From: Saccharomycopsis crataegensis
Lineage: Eukaryota > Ascomycota > Saccharomycetes > Ascoideales > Saccharomycopsidaceae
Direction: 5' to 3'
Length of the DNA stretch: 64,000 nt
Assembly: GCF_037102585.1 (NCBI RefSeq)
Contig: NW_027043822.1
Coordinates: forward strand, 893,001 to 957,000
Shown: piece by piece, positions 19,224 to 30,664 of the stretch
How positions within the stretch are numbered: the first letter of the stretch is position 1
Layout of the letters: the number at the start of each line of letters is the position of its first letter
Translations under genes and position numbers: made by a program
The notes under the pieces: generated by a model
Database searches by the model: none
Told to the model about the DNA's origin: nothing
The model's input: the letters and a program-made list of their open reading frames with translations, nothing else

Positions 19224-20185
19224 GTTTTGATTTCTTTTCTTTTTTGATTCCCTTTATTACCTCAACTTCAATTACTTCCTTTTATCATGTTTTCAAAAAC
19301 TAACTGATCCATCCGATTTGTTTTTAATTTCCCTAAAGCAAAACCAAACAAAAAAATAAAGAAGACCACAGACAATTCTTATAACCTTATATTATTCTTT
19401 ATGATGGTTTTTTTTTTTATTTTCTTAATATTACTAATTCTCAAAAGCCCAACTGTTTTTCTTATTTTTTTCTCTCTTTTTATATTCATTCTCCTAGCTT
19501 ATGACATGGTGCCAGTTTTTCTTGTTTGATATGTGATTTTGGAATGACGGTTGCAATTGGAATGCTCAATTGTCCACACATATATATTTGTATATATATT
19601 CTTTGATGCCCTTTATTTTTATTGTTTTTTTTTTTTTGTTTTTTTTATTCTATTATCTTATTTCCGGCTCTTCCATCCTCTGTTAATACTAATAACCTTT
19701 TCTTTGTTTAATATTCTCTTTATATCAGCTTAAATAGATGAACAATTGTTATTATTTCTAATGCTGCCGGCAGGGCACCGTAACCCAATATTTTAGCACC
19801 CAAAAACTAAAACTAAAAAAAGAAAAATGAAAATAACGCAGTGGCCTTTTAATTATTACCATCGTCTTTCTATTTTTTTGTTTGGTTTGTTAATTACATT
19901 TCCAATTCCATTGATCGGTTGTTACCTCTAGTTTTCAGAATTCAGACTTGTTTTTGTAATTGGTCGGGAATATCAGTTTGCCTTTTTTTTTTTATATTAT
20001 TCCACGTTATTTTGGAATAGATATATATATATATATTATAGATCTTGAAAACCAACTGGTGACACCCATTCCATATCATTTGGCAAGAACTTGACCTATT
20101 ATTCTTATATATATTGTTTTTACCAACTATTTGTTTCCCACACCAATCATTCAACTTTTCTTGATTATTGAATTTCTTTTTGCCA
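19224..20185. other. RMD9-SYP1 intergenic region
   Basis: About 960 bp of T-rich DNA with poly-T runs and an AT-dinucleotide tract at 20021-20039. It should hold the RMD9 terminator and the SYP1 promoter. No gene is seen. Confidence 0.5.
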
Positions 20186-22822
20186 ATGTCAACCAGCAAC
20201 AATAACGAAGAACGGGCGGTGTTTGCTTCCACCATCTTGGTGGAATCGTCGCCAGTGGAGGCCTCCAACATCTTTTTATCGAGATTATTGGAATCCAAGG
20301 GGTTGAACAACCAGATTGGGTCGTTTTTGTTCGATTACATGATGATCAACCGACATTACGCTAGCAAATTGCGCAAGATCCTCGACACCAAGGGCAAGAA
20401 CTTGAACCAATCGATTGACCAGTACATCAAGAAGGAAACCAAACATGATGCCAAGTACGCCGCCGCCAAACCTTTGGGTGCCGATCATTTGGGCCAGTTT
20501 GGCGATCTATGGACCGGGGTGATCGATGATATTAAAGAGGAAATCTACATCACCGAAATGTTTTGCAACAACATGGAAAAACAATTGATCAGTCCATTGA
20601 AGAAATGCTTTGACATCAACAAGAACAAAAAGTACTCGAATATGTTGGACACGGTATTGGAATTATCTAAAACCGCCGAGGCCGTCGTGGACTTGCCAGA
20701 GGCGGACGTTGGTGGTGCCGCCGAAGAGGAGGAAAGTCACAAGTTTAGCTTGAAGGGTCATCATCATAAAAAATCTTCTTTGATTGCCAACAATGACGAA
20801 TGGGCTATCAAGTCGCCACAAGTCAGTGAGCAATTTGAGAGTTTTGAATTCAACAGATTGTTGTTTTTGAAAGACGTGTTTATCAGTTTCCAAAACAACT
20901 CGAACTTCCGGTTCAATGAGAACTTGAAGCATAATGAAAACTTGTTCAGTGTGTTAGTGGGGTTCAATCCGGATGATGAAATTGCGAGATTCGCTGAACA
21001 ATCGGTGAAAAACGACGCGGGAAAACCTGTCAAGCCATTACCACCAATTTCCAAGAACACCGATGACGATGTGAATTTTATTTCCACCCCACCAATGACC
21101 AAGAAGAAATCCACTACTAATGCCAACGCGAAGCCTTCCGAAACCCTTGATACTGCCTCTCATAATAATGATTTCCAACCTCCACCATTACAACCTCAAA
21201 GATCCAATCCTTCGACTATTAGCAGCCAAGTGACGGAAAAAAGACGTAGTGGGTTGCGTTCCAAGATGGGGACATTGTTTGGGAAAAAGAAGAATAAGCA
21301 AAAGCACCCTCACCAAGACTTTGCAACTACAAAGTCTATAGTTGAAGATGAACGGGTGGCAGAAACAGCACCACCAGCCATGGCTTCTGATAATCAACCA
21401 ATTGTTGTCAAGGACAACGAGAAAGTTGCAGCACCACCAGCACCACCAGCACCAGGACCATCTTCTGAACCAGCGACCACCCCACTTCAAGAAAAGACTA
21501 TCGAACCAAGATCCAGTTTTATGAATGTGAAAAAGGAATCATCAAAGGCTGAGGAAGAAATGTCGATTAATCAAAGACCATTGGTGCCTAATGTGAGAAG
21601 TGACAGTGCCAACTCTGTTACCGAGCCATCTTCCAATAATAATGCATTACCACCTCCCCCACCTCCAACCAGAAAAGTGGGTACTGAGCATCCACAACAG
21701 CCACCGGTGAAAAAAGATAGAAGAGATATCCAATCGACATTATTCACCAACTTGACCGCCGCGGATATCATGGAACAAGGCAGGGGTGGTAATAATAATA
21801 ATAATAGTAATAATAGATTATCATTGATTGGCGAAGAACAACCAATGTCGTCGGTACCACCGCCATTACCAAAGAATGCCAGTTATTCAATTAGTGAAGC
21901 GTCCAAGAAACATGATAGCGTGTTTGGTCTGCATCATGGTAGTGTGACGTCCTTGGCGCAATCGCAAATCACCACCACCAAGACCGGCAACAAGTTCACC
22001 CACCCGGAACTTAATCAAAGAGGGTTAAACGCCAGTGTTAGTGAGCTGATTAAAGTATCTATTAGAGATGGTTTCACCGAGAATTGTCAAATCATTGGTG
22101 AAGTGGCGATGACCTATTTTGCCGACCAAATGGCCTCATCACCACCACCACCACAAAGTTATTTGAAATTGATTGATCTGCAAAATGTGATTGAGAAATT
22201 GATTCCTAACCACTCGTTCTTGGAAGCCATTGACGTTGAAGGGTTGCCGGTTTCTGAAAAATGCTTCAAACAGAACTTGTCGCAGATCAGTAACCGTACC
22301 CTTGGCGGGTTGAAATATTTGGTGTCTAGTGCCGATTCGCCAATTGTGATATTACCAATATGGAGATTCGAGCCGCATCAAGCGAGTTGTATGATTGGGA
22401 TTAAATTAAGTGATTCGGTGTTGGCGAAACTTGGGGACGATGATTTGGTGCAATTGGACGATTTTGTGTTATCTATTGCGTTGGAAGACGGGGTAGAAAT
22501 CCAATCGGCGATGTCGCGTCCATCAGGGACTTTCAATAAAGAAAAACGCAGAATCACTTGGAAATATACCGAACCGATCGTGTTATCCAAAACCCATGGG
22601 GAAGATAAGATTGTTGCTAGGTTCATGACCAATGGAATTGCCAAAGAAAGCAAGAATGGGGCACAAGCGAAGTTTGTGATTAATAATGGTAAAGGCGGGG
22701 ATAAAGTGGTATCGAATATTGCGTTGGAATATTGTAATGAGTTGGGTGATCATCAACAATGGGAAAGGGTCAATGTGGCTAAGACTTTCAGTACCAATGT
22801 GTTTACTGCTCATTCGGTTTGA
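20186..22822 (+). CDS. SYP1: F-BAR / mu-homology endocytic adaptor
   Basis: 878 residues from the ATG at 20186 (the frame continues upstream only from a TTG). Syp1 is an early endocytic factor, the yeast FCHo homologue, that bends membrane and recruits cargo. The N-terminal 260 residues form the F-BAR coiled-coil dimer (LLESKGLNNQIGSFLFDYMMINRHYASKLRKI onward). The middle (about 280-610) is low-complexity, Pro/Ser/Lys-rich with poly-Pro runs (about 490-500 and 566-570) and a GTLFGKKKNK basic patch. The C-terminal 260 residues match the mu-homology domain that binds Ede1 and cargo. It is similar in length to S. cerevisiae Syp1 (870). A basic patch in the centre may help PI(4,5)P2 binding. Confidence 0.9.
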   Translation: MSTSNNNEERAVFASTILVESSPVEASNIFLSRLLESKGLNNQIGSFLFDYMMINRHYASKLRKILDTKGKNLNQSIDQYIKKETKHDAKYAAAKPLGADHLGQFGDLWTGVIDDIKEEIYITEMFCNNMEKQLISPLKKCFDINKNKKYSNMLDTVLELSKTAEAVVDLPEADVGGAAEEEESHKFSLKGHHHKKSSLIANNDEWAIKSPQVSEQFESFEFNRLLFLKDVFISFQNNSNFRFNENLKHNENLFSVLVGFNPDDEIARFAEQSVKNDAGKPVKPLPPISKNTDDDVNFISTPPMTKKKSTTNANAKPSETLDTASHNNDFQPPPLQPQRSNPSTISSQVTEKRRSGLRSKMGTLFGKKKNKQKHPHQDFATTKSIVEDERVAETAPPAMASDNQPIVVKDNEKVAAPPAPPAPGPSSEPATTPLQEKTIEPRSSFMNVKKESSKAEEEMSINQRPLVPNVRSDSANSVTEPSSNNNALPPPPPPTRKVGTEHPQQPPVKKDRRDIQSTLFTNLTAADIMEQGRGGNNNNNSNNRLSLIGEEQPMSSVPPPLPKNASYSISEASKKHDSVFGLHHGSVTSLAQSQITTTKTGNKFTHPELNQRGLNASVSELIKVSIRDGFTENCQIIGEVAMTYFADQMASSPPPPQSYLKLIDLQNVIEKLIPNHSFLEAIDVEGLPVSEKCFKQNLSQISNRTLGGLKYLVSSADSPIVILPIWRFEPHQASCMIGIKLSDSVLAKLGDDDLVQLDDFVLSIALEDGVEIQSAMSRPSGTFNKEKRRITWKYTEPIVLSKTHGEDKIVARFMTNGIAKESKNGAQAKFVINNGKGGDKVVSNIALEYCNELGDHQQWERVNVAKTFSTNVFTAHSV

Positions 22823-23249
22823 GTTTTTTTTTCTGTTGTCTATTCCAATATTACCAATTACCCAATATCTACGATTAAATTCTATTATATTTACTGATTT
22901 CTATTATATCTATCTATAGCTTTTTTTTTTTTTTTTTTTTTTAGTTGTTTAATTTTTTTTTCTTTTTGATCTTTTTTTATTATTATTATTAATATTTTAT
23001 TACCTTTGAGACCTCCTTTTTTTTTTTTTTTTTCATCTATTTAATATTTATTATTGTATCTTATTATTGTTCCATATATCACACACAAAAAACAATTTGA
23101 TTTTTTCTCTTATATATGATGTAGAATGGAGGAATTTTGAATGAAAAATCTAAGTTAATGTTGATATTGATATTGATATTGATATTGATTAATGTTAAAG
23201 AATTTGGCCACACCACTAGTGCCACCGGATATCCGGACTCCTGGTCAAT

Positions 23250-23282
<33 letters not shown>

Positions 23283-24734
23283 CTCCGTATTTTTTTTTCT
23301 TTATCTTTTATCTTTATTTAGTCTAGGTAGGTCCTCATAAATTTCCAGATCAATTCATTTTTTAACTTTTGCTGTGCGTAGAAGAGGCGCCTGGTGGATT
23401 CTAACAATTAATAAGACTTTTTCGAAAAGTTGGAGCGTAAGAGCCACTGCTAGTTTCTTTAGCTTTGTTAGTTATTGCTTGGGTTGAATAGTTTGCGAAA
23501 TAATACACCTCCGCATTTGTAAGCTAAGTTAAGAGATTCATTCATTCCACAGAAATTGGTTGGGTTGGCTGGTGTATGTTCTGGCATCATGATGATGCCG
23601 GCAAAAAAGGTCCCACAATTCGATTTAGCACTATAAGAAGAAGTTATGTATTTATATATTTATATATTAATGGACAGGGACATTGTAATTTGGTTATTTT
23701 GTAGTGTTTTTCGGAGTCACTAAGATTGTGTTTGTATTTTCCAAGGACTAAGTATAATTGCAAAATAATAATGATAATAATAATAATATTAATGATAATA
23801 TTAATGATAATGATAATAAAATTGTTGTATTATAGTGCAAGTTGAAATTTTTTTTTTTTTTTTTTTTTCCTTCAGAATTCCCGGGTTTTATACTAGATTG
23901 GTTGGTTGGTTGGTTCTTTCTTTGCACGATACATCATCAATAAGTTAAAGCAGTTTTTTCACACCGTCTCTATGATGAAAATTGATGATAGTTTCACGCA
24001 ATAGCCGATACAACACTTATATTACAACCATATACTTTATACGTCAATAGGAATCCATCAATATGATATAGCCAAGCAATCTTTTTTTTTTTTTTTTTTT
24101 TCTATAGAGATTATTGCTGCATAAGAGACTGCATATATATAATGTAATTAATGCTTCTGTGATCTACAAAGCTTTTTTTTCTTTTTTCTCTATAGGTATA
24201 TATCTGTCATCAATTAATAAAATAATGTTGTGGGTGTTGCCAACCTCCACCAGCTGGCTTGTCTTGTCAGTGGGCGGTAGGTAAATTGGGGAGGGTTCAG
24301 GTGAGATGGATGGATGGCTAAGGTCATCTTGGGTGATGAAATTTCAATTCAAAACACGTATGCTTCCTTACCTCACTGTACAACAAGGTTAAGTTAAGAT
24401 TCCGTTGGTCTGATGCGCGTTAGAGATAAAAATAATCATAATAACAAACACAACGGTTATTTAGGCTAATCGGTGAAATAAGATAGATCCGAAAAATCGT
24501 AGTTTCTGTTTCTGTTTCTGTTTCTGTTTGGACATGACGGTGCAAAATAAAGAGCACATCAACAAGGCCATGGCATCATCGGTTCGATTGCACAAAACAA
24601 GGACTCCAGGGTGGATTCACTCGGCTAGTTGGCTAGTTGGCTTTGGTTGGTTGGTTGGTTGTGCGGGTGAAGTGAAGACAGCCGTATTGGGGCGATGGTA
24701 TTATTAGTAATACTTGGTTGGTGTTATCTTAGCG

Positions 24735-24737
<3 letters not shown>

Positions 24738-24787
<50 letters not shown>
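24738..24787 (+). repeat. CA dinucleotide microsatellite, 25 units
   Basis: An uninterrupted run of 25 CA units, about 420 bp upstream of YOR1. Confidence 0.95.
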
Positions 24788-24789
<2 letters not shown>

Positions 24790-24956
24790 ACTACAAACGA
24801 ACACCCGAGGTCTTCATTTATTTATTTCTTTTTTTCTTTCTTTCTCTCTTTCTTTCTCTCTTTCTTGTTCTTGTTATTCTCTTCCCGGCATTCTGCCCAA
24901 ATAGGCAACACACCCCCTCCGCCACTATCTCCGACAGGGCCTCCTCCTTCGCCCCC

Positions 24957-24963
24957 CCGCGGA
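24957..24963 (+). promoter_or_regulatory. Pleiotropic-drug-response-like element
   Basis: CCGCGGA preceded by C, one base off the Pdr1/Pdr3 consensus TCCGYGGR. It sits about 240 bp upstream of YOR1, a gene controlled by such elements in S. cerevisiae. It lies in a locally C-rich stretch, so chance is possible. Confidence 0.3.
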
Positions 24964-25203
24964 GCTCAGAATACGAATACGCGGTGACAACGCTAACCCC
25001 GAAAACAGAACACCCAAAAAAGAAAAAAATGTTTAGAAAAAAAAAAAAAAAAAAAAAGATCAATACGTAAAAATATATATATATATGTACATATATCTAC
25101 ATATATTCATTACCGATAGCCGCATCGTCATAAAATAATCACCATCGTCTCTCTTGTCTGTCTGTCTGCTTGTTGCAATACAATACACAAAAAGATTCAC
25201 ACA

Positions 25204-28200
25204 ATGTCAGACAAGTCTGACCCGCCCCCTGCCACCCAGGGCTCGTCTTCATCATCACCATCATCATCATCATCGCTGACTACAAAGGAAGACCTCACCT
25301 TAGAAAAAGGCTACTCCCATCACGAAGTCCCGGTTCTCCAGCGTCACTTGTTGACCCCGTTATTGTCCAAGAAAATCCCCCCGGTATCAGACGACAAAGT
25401 ACCATGGCCTCGTACCCCAAAGAAAATCATCCAGTACATCTTCTTTTGGTGGATGATCCCATTAATGAAAATCGGTTACAAAAGAACCCTCCAAAACGAA
25501 GATTTATGGCAACTCGACCACAAAATGACCGTCGAACAGCTTTATTCCAAATTCAAAGGCCATCTTGACAGAGCAGTGGCTAAAAACCGCGCCAAAGCCT
25601 TGGCTGCAAACCCTGATCTTACTGAAGACGAACTTCGCGAAGCAGGGTTCTCAACTTGGACCATCCATTGGGCATTGTTCTTGACCTTGCGATTCCGTTA
25701 CATCCAAGGGCTATTATTCAAAGCTTTGTTCGATATTTCCTCCACCCTCACTCCGTTGCTCACTAAAGCACTCATCAATTTCGTCGAAACTAAAACATTG
25801 TTCCCTTCCACTCCCGTCAACAAAGGGATCGGGTACGCCATCGGTACCGCGTTTATTGTGCTATTTTCCGGGGTTTGCATCAACCATTTCTTTCACAACT
25901 CCATGACTTGTGGGGTCCAAGTGAAATCCATCCTTACAAAATTATTGTTAGAAAAATCGTTCAAATTGGACGGCAAGTCCCGTCAAAAGTTTTCTACTGG
26001 GAAAATCACCTCGATGATGGGCACCGATTTGGCAAGAATCGATTTTGCCGTTGGGTTCCAGCCGTTTTTAATTGGCTTCCCCATCCCGGTGATCATCGTC
26101 GTGGTGTTGTTGATCGTTAACATTGGGGTGTCGGCCCTTGTGGGGATCGCCATCTTTTTGATCGCTGGGGCGCTTATCGGTGCTGGGTCCAAAAAACTCG
26201 TCGGGTTCCGTAAAAGTGCCGCGAAATTCACCGATAACAGAGTCTCTCTCGTTCGTGAAGTCCTTAGCTCGATTAAAATGATCAAATATTACGGCTGGGA
26301 AATCCCATATTACAACAATATCAAAGAAATCCGGAAAAATGAAATGAATTTTGTCTTCCGGTTGCAATTCGTTAGAGTCATCTTCACCGCCGTTGCCGTT
26401 TGCTTGCCTACCATTTGTTCAATGGTGTCATTCTTAGTGTTGCACGCCATCAAACCAAAAATGTCGCCTGGTGATATCTTTGCCTCGTTATCATTATTTT
26501 CCAGTTTGTCTCAACAAGTGATGTTCGTCCCAATGGCCCTTGCCACCTCGATCGATGCCCATTTGTCTTTGAAAAGAGTCACCGAGTTGATGAAATGTGA
26601 CGAAGAAAAACCATTAGATAAAGCCGAAGAGGAACATGACAGACTCGAATCTGGTTTGGTCTTGGATCGCGAACAATATGCTGTGCAAATGAAAAACGCC
26701 GAATTTAAATGGGCCGCAGTGATCAAGGATGATGATGAAAAAGACGCAACTGACGATAAAAACAAGAAAAATAGCAACAGTGAACTCTCCCAATCAGTTA
26801 CCAATAACCATGATCAATTGTCCCGGACCCTTACTTCGAAATCCGGTATTACCGTGGAAGTCCCCGTCGTTGATCCATCGTCGTTTACCGGGCTTCATGA
26901 CATTGATCTCTCTATCAAGCACGGTGAATTCATCATTGTTACAGGACCAATCGGTTCCGGGAAATCCTCTCTTTTATCCGCCATTGCCAGATTCATGCCT
27001 AAGCAATCTGGTGCCCTCGAAATTAATGATTCATTATTGCTCTGTGGTTACCCTTGGGTGCAAAACGCTACCGTCAAGGATAATATCGTGTTTGGTCTTC
27101 CATACGATGAGGCTAGATATAAAAAAGTTATCCACGTCTGTTCCCTCGAAGCCGATTTGGCGATCTTGCCAGGTGGCGATGAAACCGAAGTCGGCGAGCG
27201 TGGTATCACCTTATCTGGGGGTCAAAAGGCCCGGATCAATTTGGCCAGAGCGGTATATGGTGATAAAAACATTGTGTTGTTAGATGATGTGTTATCTGCT
27301 GTCGATGCTAAAGTCGGGCGTCATATCATGGAGAAATGTATTATGGAATTCTTGGGGGATAAGACCCGTGTTTTGGCCACCCATCAATTAAGTTTGGTCA
27401 ACTATGCCGACAGAGTGGTGTATTTGGACGGTAGTGGACGCATCGATGTCGGTACCGTCGAAGAATTGCGTGCCAGATGTGAAGGATTCCAAAAATTGAT
27501 GGAATTCTCGGCAGCCACAGAAGAAGACGAACAAGACGACCAAGCAAATATCGATATTGATAACAAGGATGAAGAAGAAGTGATTGGACAAACCAATGAA
27601 GCGTCTGAAAAATCCGAGGAATCTTACAATTATCAGCACAAGAATGGAGATGGGAAACTTATCAAAGAAGAAGATCGGGCCGTCAACAGAATCTCTTTCC
27701 AAGTCTACAAGAATTACCTTCGCTTAGGGCTTGGTCGCTTTGCCATTCCTTTACTCATTTTGTTCTTTCTCATCGCTGCTAGTGCCACCTTCTGTCAAAT
27801 CTTCACCAACACCTGGCTTTCGTTCTGGACCGACCAAAAGTTCAAAGGGAAACATAGTAACTGGTACATTGGGCTCTACGTGATGTTTTGCTTGATGTCG
27901 GTGATTTTGGTGCTTTTGGAATTTCTGTTTATTTGTTATGTCGCCAACAAGTGTGCCAGAGAACTCAACATTAAAGCCCTTAGAAATGTGTTGTACACCC
28001 CAATGTCGTTCTTGGATACCACTCCAATGGGGAGAATCTTGAACCGTTTCACCAAAGATACCGACTCTCTTGATAATGAAATCGGTGATCAATTGCGTAT
28101 TTTTGTGTTCCCATTATCGGTGGTCATCGGGGTGTTGATCCTTTGTATCATTTACCTTCCATGGATCGCCATTGCCATCGTCCCTCTCGGGTTGATTTAT

Positions 28201-29502
28201 GTTTCCGTCACGTCGTTCTACCAAGCTTCGGCCCGTGAAGTCAAACGTCTTGAAGCCATCAACCGTTCTTTTGTTTACAACAACTTCAACGAATGTTTAT
28301 CAGGGGTCGCCACCATCAAAGCGTACCAGCTGCAAGACCAATTCCTCGCCAGAAATGATGAGTATCTCAACCAAATGAACAAGGCCAGTTATGTCAATGT
28401 GGCGCTTCAACGGTTCCTTTCTGTGCAATTCGATTCCGTCGCCGTGGTGTTCATCTTGGTGATTGGTTTGCTTTGTGTCACTCGTCAATTCAACATCAGT
28501 GCCTCATCCACCGGGTTGCTTCTTTCTTATGTTTTACAAATCGTGGGTTTATTATCATTGTTGATCCGATCTTTAACTCAAGTGGAAAACGAAATGAATA
28601 GTGCCGAAAGATTAATCTTTTACGCTTACGAATTGCCTCAAGAAGCCCCGTACCAAATCGAAGCTACCAAACCGGCAGAATCATGGCCTGAACACGGGGA
28701 AATCAAGTTTGAAAATGCCAGTTTACGTTACCGTGATGGTTTACCATTGGTGCTCAAGAATTTGAACATCACCGTGAACGCTGGTGAGAAAATCGGGATT
28801 TGTGGGCGTACCGGGGCAGGGAAATCCACTATCATGACCGCGCTTTATCGTCTTTCAGAATTGGCCGAGGGGAAAATCACCATTGACGGGCACGATATTT
28901 CGAAATTGGGGATGTTTGACTTACGTTCTAAGTTGTGTATTATCCCACAAGACCCGGTGTTGTTCAAAGGGAGTATCCGAAAGAATTTGGATCCGTTTGA
29001 ATTGAGCGATGACAACAGTCTTTGGGATGCATTAAGAAGAGCAGGATTAATTGAACAAGATGTGTTGAAGACTGTCAAAGTCCAAAAACTCGATGCTGCG
29101 TTGGGGGATTCTGGGTTAGAAAATCTTCATAAATTCCACTTGGATCAACAAGTCGAAGAAGAAGGTGCCAATTTCTCGCTTGGGGAACGTCAACTTATCG
29201 CGCTTGCCCGTGCGTTGGTCCGTAACTCCAAGATTTTGATCCTTGATGAAGCCACTTCCAGTGTCGATTACGAAACCGATGCCAATATTAACAAGACCAT
29301 CAGAACGGAATTTGCCGATTGCACGATCTTGTGTATTGCCCATAGATTGAATACCATTGTGAAATTCGACCGGATCTTGGTGATGGATAAAGGTGAAGTT
29401 GCAGAGTTTGGGGAACCAGAGAAATTGTACGATGATAATGGGATCTTCAGGGAAATGTGTGAAAGATCTGCTATCGTTAGAGCGGATTTTATTAAGGATT
29501 GA
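25204..29502 (+). CDS. YOR1: ABCC-type multidrug exporter, oligomycin resistance
   Basis: A full ABC transporter of 1432 residues (S. cerevisiae Yor1: 1477), expected in the plasma membrane and exporting oligomycin and other organic anions, and affecting phospholipid flip. Order: Ser-rich N-terminus, TMD1, NBD1, acidic linker, TMD2, NBD2. NBD1 has Walker A GPIGSGKSS (581-589), signature LSGGQ (670-674) and Walker B IVLLDD (690-695), with Asp at the catalytic Glu position, as usual for the degenerate first site of ABCC proteins. NBD2 has Walker A GRTGAGKST (1201-1209), the Yor1-like signature SLGERQ (1325-1330) and Walker B ILILDE (1344-1349). There is no N-terminal TMD0, matching short ABCC members. 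The linker (about 775-825) is acidic and probably regulatory. Confidence 0.95.
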   Translation: MSDKSDPPPATQGSSSSSPSSSSSLTTKEDLTLEKGYSHHEVPVLQRHLLTPLLSKKIPPVSDDKVPWPRTPKKIIQYIFFWWMIPLMKIGYKRTLQNEDLWQLDHKMTVEQLYSKFKGHLDRAVAKNRAKALAANPDLTEDELREAGFSTWTIHWALFLTLRFRYIQGLLFKALFDISSTLTPLLTKALINFVETKTLFPSTPVNKGIGYAIGTAFIVLFSGVCINHFFHNSMTCGVQVKSILTKLLLEKSFKLDGKSRQKFSTGKITSMMGTDLARIDFAVGFQPFLIGFPIPVIIVVVLLIVNIGVSALVGIAIFLIAGALIGAGSKKLVGFRKSAAKFTDNRVSLVREVLSSIKMIKYYGWEIPYYNNIKEIRKNEMNFVFRLQFVRVIFTAVAVCLPTICSMVSFLVLHAIKPKMSPGDIFASLSLFSSLSQQVMFVPMALATSIDAHLSLKRVTELMKCDEEKPLDKAEEEHDRLESGLVLDREQYAVQMKNAEFKWAAVIKDDDEKDATDDKNKKNSNSELSQSVTNNHDQLSRTLTSKSGITVEVPVVDPSSFTGLHDIDLSIKHGEFIIVTGPIGSGKSSLLSAIARFMPKQSGALEINDSLLLCGYPWVQNATVKDNIVFGLPYDEARYKKVIHVCSLEADLAILPGGDETEVGERGITLSGGQKARINLARAVYGDKNIVLLDDVLSAVDAKVGRHIMEKCIMEFLGDKTRVLATHQLSLVNYADRVVYLDGSGRIDVGTVEELRARCEGFQKLMEFSAATEEDEQDDQANIDIDNKDEEEVIGQTNEASEKSEESYNYQHKNGDGKLIKEEDRAVNRISFQVYKNYLRLGLGRFAIPLLILFFLIAASATFCQIFTNTWLSFWTDQKFKGKHSNWYIGLYVMFCLMSVILVLLEFLFICYVANKCARELNIKALRNVLYTPMSFLDTTPMGRILNRFTKDTDSLDNEIGDQLRIFVFPLSVVIGVLILCIIYLPWIAIAIVPLGLIYVSVTSFYQASAREVKRLEAINRSFVYNNFNECLSGVATIKAYQLQDQFLARNDEYLNQMNKASYVNVALQRFLSVQFDSVAVVFILVIGLLCVTRQFNISASSTGLLLSYVLQIVGLLSLLIRSLTQVENEMNSAERLIFYAYELPQEAPYQIEATKPAESWPEHGEIKFENASLRYRDGLPLVLKNLNITVNAGEKIGICGRTGAGKSTIMTALYRLSELAEGKITIDGHDISKLGMFDLRSKLCIIPQDPVLFKGSIRKNLDPFELSDDNSLWDALRRAGLIEQDVLKTVKVQKLDAALGDSGLENLHKFHLDQQVEEEGANFSLGERQLIALARALVRNSKILILDEATSSVDYETDANINKTIRTEFADCTILCIAHRLNTIVKFDRILVMDKGEVAEFGEPEKLYDDNGIFREMCERSAIVRADFIKD

Positions 29503-30261
29503 AAGGAGAAAAAGAAAAAGAAAAAAAAAAAAAAAATTCATTTCTTTAGCCATCAAATTTCCTGATGGTGTTCCAGTTAATATTATTCTGGAATTTTTCA
29601 ATGATATTGTGCTGTCTTTCAATTGTTATCCATCCTTCTGTGGTTTCTGCTTCTCCATGCTGCCCTACCTTTCTGCTTTTCCATTAATATTATTTCTATG
29701 CTGCCCTCCCTTTCTGCTTTTCTTTCTAATACCTATCTGATCTAATCCAATCCAATATTTTGCGAAAACTTCTGGCTGCCTTAATGCTCTGGAATTTGTT
29801 TTTCTCATTCTTGTTTCTTCAATGTTTTAGCGTTTCAATATGCTTCTATATTGTATTGATGATTTCCATCATATTTGCCAATTCTCTTTTTTCTCTATTT
29901 TACCATTTCTTTTTCTTCCCCCACCCTGGTTCACCATTTGTTTTAGGTTTACCATTATTTGTGTTTTTTTGCTATTATTCTTTTTGTAACTAAATTGTTA
30001 ATTATAATCTTGTCATAATAAACTTGAACCCTGATACCAATTTGAAAAAAAAAAAATATTTTTGTGGTGACAAACCGTTGTAATGATCAAAATATACACT
30101 GAGAATGATGAAAGTTTAGGATAAAATCTAATGCTTTGGAAAAGAGAAACTAGTTTAAAATTGATAATAGAATTTATGATGTTGTAAGGGTTTTTTTTTC
30201 AATTCTCTGGTATGTATGAATAAAGAGAGACTTTGTCTCATATACCACCGGTGTTGTTGTT

Positions 30262-30388
30262 TCTTTATTCTTTATTCTTTATTCTTTATTCTTTATTCTT
30301 TATTCTTTATTCTTTATTCTTTATTCTTTATTCTTTATTCTTTATTCTTTATTCTTTATTCTTTATTCTTTATTCTTTATTCTTTATT
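30262..30388 (+). repeat. 7-bp minisatellite (TTCTTTA), about 18 copies
   Basis: A perfect run of the heptamer. Because 7 is not a multiple of 3, every plus frame reads the same FILYSLF heptapeptide repeat, creating spurious long open frames of 71-86 codons. Confidence 0.95.
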
Positions 30389-30634
30389 ACTCTATTTTCA
30401 TCACCTATTGAAAGCCTTACTATGTCGTCTCTTAGATATTCACCCTAAATCAAATCAAGTTAAATATTGCGTTTAGTTTTCAGATTGATATTTTTTTTAA
30501 CTCAGAATGTATTATAATAATAAATAGCATCATCCGCCACGATTTCTTAAGATTTTATACTCAATGATACCATGAAAACTGAGTTTTGTTTCATTCAAAT
30601 CAAATAGTGAAAAACTACTACTGTACAATAATCA

Positions 30635-30664
30635 TACATACATACATACATACATACATACATA
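30635..30664 (+). repeat. CATA tetranucleotide microsatellite
   Basis: Seven uninterrupted CATA units. Confidence 0.9.

Larger units (their letters stand above)
22823..25203. other. 2.4-kb microsatellite-rich spacer before YOR1
   Basis: No gene seen. It contains many simple repeats: poly-T (22921-22942, 23017-23033, 23849-23868, 24081-24101), TTGATA-type hexamers (about 23160-23190), TA (23256-23282), GATAAT-like repeats (23767-23820), GGTT/TTGG runs near 23900 and 24640, TTTCTG repeats (24505-24531) and a CA repeat. The last few hundred bases are the YOR1 promoter. Confidence 0.65.

Noticed and set aside
24714-25070. 118-codon frame over the CA repeat
   Set aside because: Made of His-Thr from the CA repeat and Lys from the A-run; low-complexity artefact.
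30216-30476. 86-codon frame with FILYSLF repeats
   Set aside because: It translates the 7-bp satellite; all frames are open there.
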